This document shows, one piece after another, positions 44,929-52,218 of a stretch of 64,000 bases of DNA. The notes below the pieces were generated by a model. That model searched no databases. It was given only the letters and a program-made list of their open reading frames with translations, and was not told the origin of the DNA. Origin of the DNA: Desulforamulus aeronauticus DSM 10349 (GTDB taxonomy: Bacteria > Bacillota > Desulfotomaculia > Desulfotomaculales > Desulfotomaculaceae); the NCBI RefSeq assembly GCF_900142375.1, contig NZ_FRAR01000013.1, positions 62,001-126,000 on the forward strand. The letters are read 5' to 3'. Position 1 is the stretch's first letter. Each line of letters begins with the position of its first letter. Both the position numbers and the translations under genes were made by a program.

Positions 44929-46016
44929 TGGAATCACTACTTAAAGTTCATAATCTTTCGATAAAAGCTGGTAGTTTTTCCCTTAACAAGATATGTTTTT
45001 CTTTAAAAGCCAATGATTATATCATGATATTAGGGCCTACGGGTTCTGGTAAAACAATTCTATTAGAGTCTATAGCAGGTCTCAGGCCCCTGCATAGTGG
45101 AGAAATTTTCTTCAATGGCAGAAGAATTACAGATCTCCCACCGGAGCAAAGACATGTGGGGTTTGCCTACCAGGATAGCTTGCTATACCCGTTTCTAACC
45201 GTCAAGGAGAACATTCTTTTCGGGGCCAGAGCCAGGGGAATCGCTGTAGAAGCTAAGGTATTAAGGCGTATGAGCCAATTGGTGGAAATAATGGGTATTT
45301 CACAGCTCCTTGAACGGTATCCAAAATTTTTAAGTGGTGGTGAAAGGCAAAGGGTTTCCTTAGCCAGAGCAATTCTTACAAAACCCCCCTTATTGTTGCT
45401 GGATGAACCCCTTTCCGCACTGGACCCCGGGACTCGCCAGTCTATGCAAAACTTGTTACGGCAAATTCATACGACTGAATCTATAAGTATAATCCATGTA
45501 ACCCATGATTTTTCCGAAGCTATCCAGCTTGGTACAGAGATGATTGTTCTAAGCAATGGCAGCATTGAGCAGTCTGGTGCTCCCTTAGAGGTGTTCTTTC
45601 GACCGGTATCACTTTCAGTTGCAAAGTTTTTGCAAGGAGAAAATCTGATCAAGGGTACTCTTTCGACGCTAAATAGCTTGCTTTGGTTTAAACCGGAGCA
45701 TAGTGAGCTTTTAATCGGACCTTTGTCTGAAGAACTAACACCTCCTTTGGTGGCGGGAAGCAATGTAATGTTAATGATCCGCTCCAGTAACCTTAGCCTG
45801 CATCAATCCTGGGAGTCTCCTTCGGGATGTATTAGCTGGCCTGCGGAAATTGAGTATTTATCCTTTAATAGAACCCATGTTGATGTACATTGCAAGGGGT
45901 ATGGATGCTGGGAAACCAGCATCTCCCTGGCCCAATGGCAAAACCTAAGACTGTTTCAGGGAGACACCGTTTTGTTAGCTGTTAGACCGGAGAACTGTCA
46001 TTTGATTGTTTGTTAG
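44928..46016 (+). CDS. Second molybdate/tungstate-type ABC ATPase with C-terminal TOBE region
   Basis: This 362-residue ATPase shows Walker A LGPTGSGKTILLES near residue 34, FAYQDSLLYPFLTV (Q-loop) near 77, the signature LSGGERQRVSLARAI near 134 and Walker B LLLLDEPLSALDPG near 154. Residues about 240-362 hold a TOBE-like regulatory region (GSNVMLMIRSSNLSL). The full-length form contrasts with the short ModC upstream. GTG 44925 overlaps the permease stop; ATG 44928 is chosen. The next gene starts within 26 bases. Confidence 0.91.
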   Translation: MESLLKVHNLSIKAGSFSLNKICFSLKANDYIMILGPTGSGKTILLESIAGLRPLHSGEIFFNGRRITDLPPEQRHVGFAYQDSLLYPFLTVKENILFGARARGIAVEAKVLRRMSQLVEIMGISQLLERYPKFLSGGERQRVSLARAILTKPPLLLLDEPLSALDPGTRQSMQNLLRQIHTTESISIIHVTHDFSEAIQLGTEMIVLSNGSIEQSGAPLEVFFRPVSLSVAKFLQGENLIKGTLSTLNSLLWFKPEHSELLIGPLSEELTPPLVAGSNVMLMIRSSNLSLHQSWESPSGCISWPAEIEYLSFNRTHVDVHCKGYGCWETSISLAQWQNLRLFQGDTVLLAVRPENCHLIVC

Positions 46017-46041
46017 GATTCAAATCCAGGAGGTGAGTAGA

Positions 46042-46815
46042 CTGCAGGACTGTAAAAATGTTTTTTTCAATCAATTACAAAGGGCTTTTGAACAATTAAT
46101 TCAAAACAATGATCTAAGAAAAATTGAGGTTCAAGTAAAGGCAACCCCCTTAACACCCGAAGAGGCCATTGGTGCTACACAGAGGCAGGACTATGTACTA
46201 CTTAAGGGAAAGGAACGGCTGCTTCAGGCAGAGGTAATGGGCTACAGAGGTCAGGCCTTTACCAGTTCATTAGGGGATTTTGCCGGAAGCTTAGCAGATG
46301 TGCTAAAGTTACCCCTGGACAATGATTTCTTCAGGGCAATTTACGTTGCTACCCTGAATGCCGTTGCCTGCTCTGCCGGAAAAGTAAGTAACACCGTACA
46401 CTGCCGTAACGAGGGCCCGGAAAAATGTTGCCGGCAGGTAGTACAATATTTTCGCCAAAACTTTACTTGTCCCCGCATTGTCATGCTTGGCTACCAACCC
46501 GCTCTGGCAGAGGCGTTAGTAAAAGAATTTCCAGTGTATGTTCTAGATCTTGATCCAACGAATATAGGGAAGACCATCAACGGGGTAGAGATATTTGATG
46601 GATGTAAGGATGCAGCACAGTGTCTTAATCAGGCCGATGTAATCTTTGCCACAGGCAGTATTCTCTGTAATGGATCAATAGACAATTATTACAACACGGG
46701 AAAACCTTTGGTTTTATATGGTACAACCGGGGCAGGTGCTGCAGCTTTCATGAATATACCCAGATTTTGTCCCGAATCGCTAAACGGAAGGAAGGATTTT
46801 TATCACAGAAAATAG
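46042..46815 (+). CDS. DUF364 putative heavy-metal chelation protein, apparent CUG start
   Basis: This protein of about 257 residues has the DUF364-like C-terminal half: RIVMLGYQPALAEAL near residue 152, VLDLDPTNIG near 170, NQADVIFATGSILCNGSIDNY near 205 and LYGTTGAGAAAF near 230. The family may bind metals, and several members lie beside metal-uptake genes; a part in molybdate or tungstate handling is inferred from its place in this operon. AGGAGG at 46028-46033 lies eight bases before CTG 46042. The in-frame GTG at 46033 overlaps the ribosome site, as at cbiP. Cysteines are frequent (CRNEGPEKCC near 127). Confidence 0.8.
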   Translation: MQDCKNVFFNQLQRAFEQLIQNNDLRKIEVQVKATPLTPEEAIGATQRQDYVLLKGKERLLQAEVMGYRGQAFTSSLGDFAGSLADVLKLPLDNDFFRAIYVATLNAVACSAGKVSNTVHCRNEGPEKCCRQVVQYFRQNFTCPRIVMLGYQPALAEALVKEFPVYVLDLDPTNIGKTINGVEIFDGCKDAAQCLNQADVIFATGSILCNGSIDNYYNTGKPLVLYGTTGAGAAAFMNIPRFCPESLNGRKDFYHRK

Positions 46816-47431
46816 TAAGAAAGAAAGATTAATATTCTTGGTCCGCAATGGCGAATGTACCCTGGATGACAAAAAAAGGTTTATTGGTCAATTAGATCTT
46901 AGCCTTAACGAAAACGGCATCAAACAAGCCAAGCGATTACAGCAGGAACTAACCTGTGTAAAGCTGAACCATATCTTTTGCAGTGAATTACAACGTTCAA
47001 TAGAAACCGCCAAAATAATTGCCGAAAAACAAAAAACAGTACCCGTAGTAATAGAAAATCTTAAGGAAGTAAGTTTGGGCGAGTGGGAGGGCCAAACCTT
47101 TGAGCAAATTATCCGTAAGGATGCTAAGAGATTTAAGGAGAGAGGGAAGGACATTGCTAACCATAGGCCGCCCGGGGGAGAAAGCTTTGCTGATTTAAGT
47201 CAAAGGGTCGTTAAGGAATATGAGAGGATATTAGATGAAACAACGGGAAATATCCTGATAGCGGGACATGCCGGTGTGAATAGGGTACTTTTGTGTCATG
47301 TACTGGATATGCCCTTGGAAAATCTATTTAGAATTTCTCAAGATTACGGCTGTTTTAATGTGATTTGGCAGAGAAATAGTGGATTTCGACTCCATGTTTA
47401 CAATAGAACCTATAAAATCTTACCGTTCTGA
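46802..47431 (+). CDS. Histidine-phosphatase-superfamily protein with RNG in place of RHG
   Basis: This protein of about 209 residues has the phosphoglycerate-mutase/CobC-type fold: LIFLVRNGE, SLNENGIKQAKRLQ, IFCSELQRSIETAKII near residue 63, LGEWEGQTFEQI near 93 and ILIAGHAGVNRVLL near 155. The phospho-acceptor His of the RHG motif is Asn at about residue 16, while the second His (GHAG), the Arg and the Glu remain, so activity is doubtful. The start is unclear: GGAAGGAAGG lies six bases before ATC 46802, and the only standard start, TTG 46838, would cut the first strand. It is the last gene of the mod operon. Confidence 0.75.
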   Translation: MTENSKKERLIFLVRNGECTLDDKKRFIGQLDLSLNENGIKQAKRLQQELTCVKLNHIFCSELQRSIETAKIIAEKQKTVPVVIENLKEVSLGEWEGQTFEQIIRKDAKRFKERGKDIANHRPPGGESFADLSQRVVKEYERILDETTGNILIAGHAGVNRVLLCHVLDMPLENLFRISQDYGCFNVIWQRNSGFRLHVYNRTYKILPF

Positions 47432-47462
47432 CTTTTCATAGGAAAGCCAGAACGGTTTTAAT
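47422..47462 (+). terminator. Terminator of the mod operon
   Basis: ACCGTTCTG pairs with CAGAACGGT, extended by CTTT/AAAG, then TTTTAATTTT. It includes the stop codon of the last gene. Confidence 0.85.
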
Positions 47463-47534
47463 TTTGTAAAAATGTAAAAAAACCTCCTATTTTGCCTTAC
47501 ATGCTTTATAATAGGTAGAGTAGGAGGGGTTGTT

Positions 47535-48989
47535 TTGAAAAAACGGTATCTTTTGTCAGGATTGCTAATCCTTTGCTGGTTATTTAGTTTTCCAGTGGCT
47601 GGTTTAGCCAAAGAACCCGCCCTCGTAATTAATGATAAAGTGGTAAAAACAGATGTCTCACCACAAATTATTGATGGCAGGATGATGATCCCGTTAAGGG
47701 TTGTTTCCGAGTCATTGGGGGCCAAAGTAAACTGGCTTAATCAGGAAAAGACGGTAACAATTGAGGCAAATCAGAAAACGCTTAAATTAAAAGTAAATAC
47801 CAAAATTGCTTATGTTAACGACCAATCGTTAACCATAGATGCCCCACCCAAATTAATTCAAAACCGTACTTTTGTTCCATTGCGGTTTATCGGGGAAAAT
47901 CTTGATTCTGATGTGATATGGGATCAAGAAAAATATCAAGCCATTATTAAAGCTCGTGAGGAAAAAATTGATAATAGCTACTTGCCAACTCCCAATGAGG
48001 AAAATACGAATTCGGAAGAACCCAGCTCCGAAGAGCCCAATCCAGAAAACCAAGTACAAAATCCTCGCGTTTTAACGAAGGCTGAGTATCAGGAAAATGA
48101 AGACCAAACAATCATTAATCTATGGGTAGAGAGCGGCCAGCACAAGGTGACAGAGCTTACCAATCCTGATCGCCTGGTAATTGATCTGTCCGATACCTCT
48201 AAAGGCGTGGACGGTGAGGCAACCGTCAATACAAAGCATGTTTCAACCATGAGAGTAGGGCAGTTTACGCCAACAACTACCAGAGTAGTTTTGGAACTCA
48301 AGGGGAAAGTTTCTTATCAACTAAATCAATCAGCCAACCTACTGAATGTAGTGTTAGTTCCTAAAACTACATCCGACAACTCGTCTTCCCAGCAACCAGG
48401 AGAAGGGTATGTCCATCGGGTAATTAATGATAATAACATCATCGTAGTGGATGCCGGGCACGGTGGCAAAGACTCGGGGGGAGTTGGGATATCTGGCAGA
48501 TATGAAAAGGATATTACCCTGCCGACTGCCTTAAAACTTAAAACTGCCCTGGAAAGCCGTGGTTTTCAAGTTGAAATGACTCGATCTGATGATACCTTCC
48601 TTGAACTGATGGATATAGTTAACATAACCAATAGAGTCAACCCCTTTGCCTTTGTCAGCATTCATGCCAACAAGGCAGGCAATCCAAGTGTGACCGGTGT
48701 TGAAACCTATACCTTTTACGGAACCGATCATACCTTGGCAGATCTGGTGCAAAGTTCTATCATCAGCAAAACGCAACAAGTGGATCGGAAGGTTAAAGAG
48801 GCAGGCTTTGTGGTCATTAAATATACACAGGTTCCTTCCATATTGGTAGAGACAGGCTTTATCTCAAACCAAGGCGAGGAAGATTTCCTATTTGATCCTA
48901 ACAACCAGACACAGATTGCCGAGGCCATTGCCGAGGGTGTGGCTAAGTTTAAGGAGATTCAGAACAAGACCCTTACCAGCATCCCTTAG
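47535..48989 (+). CDS. N-acetylmuramoyl-L-alanine amidase with copper-amine-oxidase-like, AMIN and Amidase_3 domains
   Basis: This 484-residue secreted wall hydrolase has a signal peptide ending near GLAKE. A Cu_amine_oxidN1-type domain (about residues 30-135, IDGRMMIPLRVVSESLGAKV and FVPLRFIGENLDSDVIWD) follows, then a Glu/Pro/Asn-rich linker, an AMIN domain (about 180-270) and Amidase_3 (about 298-475) with VVDAGHGGKDSGG, VSIHANKAG and the catalytic Glu in SILVETGFIS. TTG start with TAGGAGGGG upstream. A strong terminator follows. It is a paralogue in function of the amidase at 23999, with another targeting module. Confidence 0.95.
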   Translation: MKKRYLLSGLLILCWLFSFPVAGLAKEPALVINDKVVKTDVSPQIIDGRMMIPLRVVSESLGAKVNWLNQEKTVTIEANQKTLKLKVNTKIAYVNDQSLTIDAPPKLIQNRTFVPLRFIGENLDSDVIWDQEKYQAIIKAREEKIDNSYLPTPNEENTNSEEPSSEEPNPENQVQNPRVLTKAEYQENEDQTIINLWVESGQHKVTELTNPDRLVIDLSDTSKGVDGEATVNTKHVSTMRVGQFTPTTTRVVLELKGKVSYQLNQSANLLNVVLVPKTTSDNSSSQQPGEGYVHRVINDNNIIVVDAGHGGKDSGGVGISGRYEKDITLPTALKLKTALESRGFQVEMTRSDDTFLELMDIVNITNRVNPFAFVSIHANKAGNPSVTGVETYTFYGTDHTLADLVQSSIISKTQQVDRKVKEAGFVVIKYTQVPSILVETGFISNQGEEDFLFDPNNQTQIAEAIAEGVAKFKEIQNKTLTSIP

Positions 48990-49030
48990 ATGAGTTGAAT
49001 TTAACGCTAGCCAGAAGAATACGTAATGTA

Positions 49031-49072
49031 ACTCACCCCTGTTTCAACAATTGAAGCAGGGGTGAGTTTTAT
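49031..49072 (+). terminator. Terminator after the amidase
   Basis: ACTCACCCCTG pairs with CAGGGGTGAGT, and inner TTCAA with TTGAA, followed by TTTATTTTC. Confidence 0.9.
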
Positions 49073-49103
49073 TTTCTTAAGATGTAGAAAAATATGTAAA
49101 TTT

Positions 49104-49139
49104 TACAAAAGCTTACATTTTACAACAAAGGAATTTGTT
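49104..49139 (+). repeat. 36-base upstream block, copy 1
   Basis: It begins TACAAAAGCTTACATTTTAC and ends GGAATTTGTT. It matches the block at 50928-50963 at 35 of 36 bases, and lies about 97 bases before the first membrane paralogue. Confidence 0.85.
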
Positions 49140-49235
49140 GGATTTTAGCCAATAGTATCAACATAAATGAAATATATAAAAATAAGCTCAATTTTTAGCC
49201 GGAAGTTTGGTTGGCGTTAAAGGAGAACATGGAGA

Positions 49236-49694
49236 ATGCTAATTTTCAATTTCATCTTTCAAGGCTGGCCGGAAACAGCTGCTGTAATCTTTGCAGCTTT
49301 TGCCATCGTTGGTTATAAGCCAAACTTACGGGAGATAATCAGCTATTCACTCCTTTTAGTTACGATAATTTATTTATTTCGCATGCATCCAATGCTTTTT
49401 GCTTTACATACTCTGGTAGCGCTATTAGTAATTGTGTTAATAATTTACAAGGGAACAAAGTCATCGCTAGGTAGTTCGTTTTTTGCGGCATCTAGTGTGG
49501 TGTTTATTCTTACATTAATGGAAACTCTGATTATTTTACTATTTAAAAAAATAATCGGTCATCTTCCGATAGCACAAGGATGGTTATGGATTATGGTTGG
49601 TTGGCCGCAAATCGTTAGTTTAGCAGGGATAGGGATACTAATTAAGAGGATACGTCCTATTGTAATTAAAAAACACGGGTTAAATGAACAATAA
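49236..49694 (+). CDS. Small membrane protein of the agr-like locus, paralogue 1
   Basis: This 152-residue protein of about four to five hydrophobic helices starts LIFNFIFQGWPETAAVIF, followed by AAFAIVGYKPN. It has conserved FGLHT-like and SLGSSF spots, a loop KKIIG, then QGWLWIMVGWPQIVSL and a basic tail ending RIRPIVIKK. I do not recognise the family. Paralogues stand at 49796, 50410 and 51757, and AgrB, AgrD and a histidine kinase lie in the same locus, so a role in peptide signalling is inferred. AAAGGAGAAC lies upstream of the ATG. Confidence 0.8.
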   Translation: MLIFNFIFQGWPETAAVIFAAFAIVGYKPNLREIISYSLLLVTIIYLFRMHPMLFALHTLVALLVIVLIIYKGTKSSLGSSFFAASSVVFILTLMETLIILLFKKIIGHLPIAQGWLWIMVGWPQIVSLAGIGILIKRIRPIVIKKHGLNEQ

Positions 49695-49795
49695 GTAGTA
49701 AGAAGTATCTTCTTATCAATATTAGACGTATGGAAAATTACACAAAATTAGCTATTGTTAACCAGATTGGTTTGCATTAAAGGAGAATATAGAAA

Positions 49796-50256
49796 ATGCT
49801 AATTTTTAATTTTATCTTTCAGGGCTGGCCGGAAATAGCTGCTGTAATTTTTCTAGCTTTTGCCATCGTTGGTTATAAACCAAACTTACGGGAGATAATA
49901 GCTATTCACTCCTATTAGTTATCATAATTTATTCATTTCGTATTTATCCAATACTTTTTGGTCTACATACTCTAGTAGGTCTTATCGCATTAGTAGTAAT
50001 AATTTACAAGGTAACAAAGGTATCGCTGGGTAGTTCTTTCTTTGCAGCTGTTAGTACGCTGATTATTCTTACACTTATGGAAACCTTATTTCATGCTTTA
50101 TTTAAAAAAATAATTGGTAATGTTCCGATTTCTCAAGGATGGTTATGGATAATGATTGGTTGGCCGCATGTAGTTAGTTTAGCAGTTCTAACTATAATAA
50201 TTAGGAAAATACGTCCAATCGTAGTTAAAAAACAGAGGTGGTTAAATGAACTATAG
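49796..50256 (+). pseudogene. Small membrane protein paralogue 2, frameshifted
   Basis: The start (ATG 49796 with AAAGGAG) and the whole sequence to TAG 50254-50256 align with paralogues 1, 3 and 4, but one base is missing near 49898 compared with paralogue 1. Reading on, the frame meets TAG at 49916-49918 after about 40 codons. The total length, 461 bases, is one short of the 462 in paralogue 4, consistent with a single deletion. The rest of the gene is well preserved, so the loss is recent or the frame shift is a sequence error. Confidence 0.85.
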
Positions 50257-50409
50257 TTGTGATTCTTTCCATTTATAAAGAAAAATAAAAATGTATAAAT
50301 TTAACAAAAAACTATATTTTTTACCGTAACTAATAGTAGCTGTAAGAATAAAGTATAAAGCACAAATCTTCACCTGAAGTTTGATTTGAGTTAAAGGAGC
50401 ACATAGAGA

Positions 50410-50865
50410 ATGCTAATTTTCAATTTCGTTTTTCAAGGCTGGCCGGAAACGGCTGCATTAATTTTTGCAGCTTTTGCCATCGTTGGTTATAAGCCTAACT
50501 GGCGGGAGATTATTAGCTATTCATTTCTTTCAGTTGCTATAATTTATTTATTTCGTATGCATCCAATGCTTTTTGGCTTACATACTCTAGTATCGTTAAC
50601 AGTAATTGTGCTAATAATTTACAAGGTAGCAAAAGCATCACTAGGTAGTTCATTTTTTGCAGCTTTTAGTGTGATGCTTATTCTTACATTTTCGGAAGCC
50701 TTGTTTCTTTTTTTATTTAAAAAAATAATCGGTGATGTTCCGATGTCTCAAAGATGGTTATGGATAATGGTGGGTTGGCCGCAAGTAGTTTGTTTAGCTT
50801 GGATAGGGATGATAATTAGGAAATTACGTCCGATCGTAATTAAGAAACAAAGGTGGTTAAATTAA
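50410..50865 (+). CDS. Small membrane protein, paralogue 3
   Basis: This 151-residue membrane protein is close to paralogue 1: LIFNFVFQGWPETAALIF, AIVGYKPNWREIISYSF, LFRMHPMLFGLHT and the tail KLRPIVIKKQRWLN. It has about four to five hydrophobic helices and no signal peptide with a cleavage site. AAAGGAGCAC lies before the ATG. The function is unknown. The upstream 130 bases hold a degraded version of the leader found at 49104 and 50928. It precedes agrB. Confidence 0.8.
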   Translation: MLIFNFVFQGWPETAALIFAAFAIVGYKPNWREIISYSFLSVAIIYLFRMHPMLFGLHTLVSLTVIVLIIYKVAKASLGSSFFAAFSVMLILTFSEALFLFLFKKIIGDVPMSQRWLWIMVGWPQVVCLAWIGMIIRKLRPIVIKKQRWLN

Positions 50866-50927
50866 CTATAGTTGGTGACAAATATTTTCTTTCACGTTAT
50901 GAAGAAAGAGTTTAAATTACATAAATC

Positions 50928-50963
50928 TACAAAAGGTTACATTTTACAACAAAGGAATTTGTT
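50928..50963 (+). repeat. 36-base upstream block, copy 2 (before agrB)
   Basis: It is identical to 49104-49139 except for one base (GG in place of GC). It ends 23 bases before the agrB ATG and probably contains promoter or operator sequence for the locus. Confidence 0.85.
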
Positions 50964-50986
50964 AATTTTTATCTAATATTAGCTGC

Positions 50987-51592
50987 ATGAATAAGTTATA
51001 TGAAAATAAAATCGACTCTTGGGCGGGAACTCTAGCCCAGCAAAGACAAGGCAATCAGGAGGACAATAAGGCCATTATGGCCTATGCTTTACGTGTAGTT
51101 ATTTTTAATTTAATAGTAACATTAACAACTTTTGGCATCGGTGCATTATTTGGAGTTTTTTCGACCACAGCAGTAGCCCTGATTGCCAGCGGTTCTCTAA
51201 GAATATTCACTGGTGGCTATCATTGTGCTAACCCCCTAACTTGCTTGGCCTTAACTGTGGGATTATTCACCCTTTGTGGCAAGGTTGCTGTGCAGGCCTC
51301 AGCTGTGATGGATTTTAGCCAGATTGTAATCTTTTTGTCGATCACGATGTCTTTGGCTCTCTTGTTTATTGCCAAAAATGCTCCGGTTGATATCCCTAAC
51401 AAGCCTGTAAAATTAGAGCGTAGACCCAGGCTAAAAAAAATGGGTATAAATGTATGGATTTTATGGGTAATTATTCTAGGCATCCTTATGACAATTAGTT
51501 TTAACTCTTATAAGGAGATTATAGTGGCTATTGGGCTTGGTTTGGCTAATCAAACATTTTCTATCTCTGGTATCTTAAAAAACCAGAGATAG
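50987..51592 (+). CDS. agrB: AgrB-like autoinducer-peptide processing protease
   Basis: This 201-residue integral membrane cysteine endopeptidase should cut the AgrD propeptide and form its thiolactone. The catalytic His79 and Cys86 occur in FTGGYHCANPLTC with the usual spacing of seven, as in S. aureus AgrB (H77, C84). Several hydrophobic segments are visible, at about 35-60, 61-75, 84-100, 105-125 and 150-175. The start ATG has no clear ribosome site. The agrD gene begins 30 bases downstream. No other AgrB copy is in the window. Confidence 0.93.
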   Translation: MNKLYENKIDSWAGTLAQQRQGNQEDNKAIMAYALRVVIFNLIVTLTTFGIGALFGVFSTTAVALIASGSLRIFTGGYHCANPLTCLALTVGLFTLCGKVAVQASAVMDFSQIVIFLSITMSLALLFIAKNAPVDIPNKPVKLERRPRLKKMGINVWILWVIILGILMTISFNSYKEIIVAIGLGLANQTFSISGILKNQR

Positions 51593-51622
51593 ATTTAACT
51601 ATTTAGTATAGGGGGTGGAGCC

Positions 51623-51742
51623 ATGAAATTAAGAATGATTTATTTATTGTCTACTGTTTTGTTTTTTGTTGCACATGTTAGTATTAATATTACATGTTTA
51701 TTGGGTTCATATGAGCCTAAAGTACCGGATTGCCTGCGTTAA
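51623..51742 (+). CDS. agrD: AgrD-like cyclic-peptide autoinducer precursor
   Basis: This 39-residue propeptide has an amphipathic/hydrophobic N-terminal helix (about residues 4-20, IYLLSTVLFFVAHVS), the core INITCLLGSY with Cys25, and the charged tail EPKVPDCLR. The YEPKVP tail is the mark of AgrD-type cyclic lactone precursors in clostridia. AgrB is predicted to cut after the core and join Cys25 to the new C-terminal carboxyl; ring size (CLLGS or CLLGSY) cannot be settled here. GGGGGTGGAG before the ATG is a strong ribosome site. A second Cys in the tail is unusual. Confidence 0.88.
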   Translation: MKLRMIYLLSTVLFFVAHVSINITCLLGSYEPKVPDCLR

Positions 51743-51756
51743 AGGAGATATAGAGA

Positions 51757-52218
51757 ATGTTATTTTTCAAATTTATTTTTCAGGGCTGGCCGGAAACGGC
51801 TGCCTTAATTTTTGTAGCTTTTGCCATCGTTGGTTATAAGCCTAACTTACGGGAGAGTTTAAGTTATTCATTCTTTTTAGTTACCATAATCTATTTATTC
51901 CGGATACTTCCAGTGTCTTTTGGTTTACATACTATAGTAGGGGTAATAGCATTAGTTCTAATAATTTGTAAAGTAACAAAGGTATCGCTGGGTACTTCAT
52001 TTCTTACAGCCTTTAGTACGATGTTTTTACTAGCATTCTTGGAAACGGGATCTCATCAATTAATAAAAAATTTAATTGGTAATGTTTCAATGGACCAAGG
52101 ATGGTATTGGATTATGATTGGTTGGCCACATGTAGTTAGTTTGGTAGGGGTAGGTATAATAATTAGGAAAATACGTCCGATTGCAATGAAAAAAATAAGG
52201 TGGTTAAATGAACAATAA
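51757..52218 (+). CDS. Small membrane protein, paralogue 4
   Basis: This 153-residue membrane protein starts LFFKFIFQGWPETAALIF, with AIVGYKPNLRESLSYSFF and QGWYWIMIGWPHVVSL, and a tail KIRPIAMKKIRWLNEQ. It is the most divergent of the four copies. It lies 14 bases after agrD, has AAAGGAGA upstream, and overlaps the kinase gene by 11 bases, so it is tied to both by translation. This makes a direct part in AgrD export or kinase control likely, though nothing in the sequence shows which. Confidence 0.82.
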   Translation: MLFFKFIFQGWPETAALIFVAFAIVGYKPNLRESLSYSFFLVTIIYLFRILPVSFGLHTIVGVIALVLIICKVTKVSLGTSFLTAFSTMFLLAFLETGSHQLIKNLIGNVSMDQGWYWIMIGWPHVVSLVGVGIIIRKIRPIAMKKIRWLNEQ

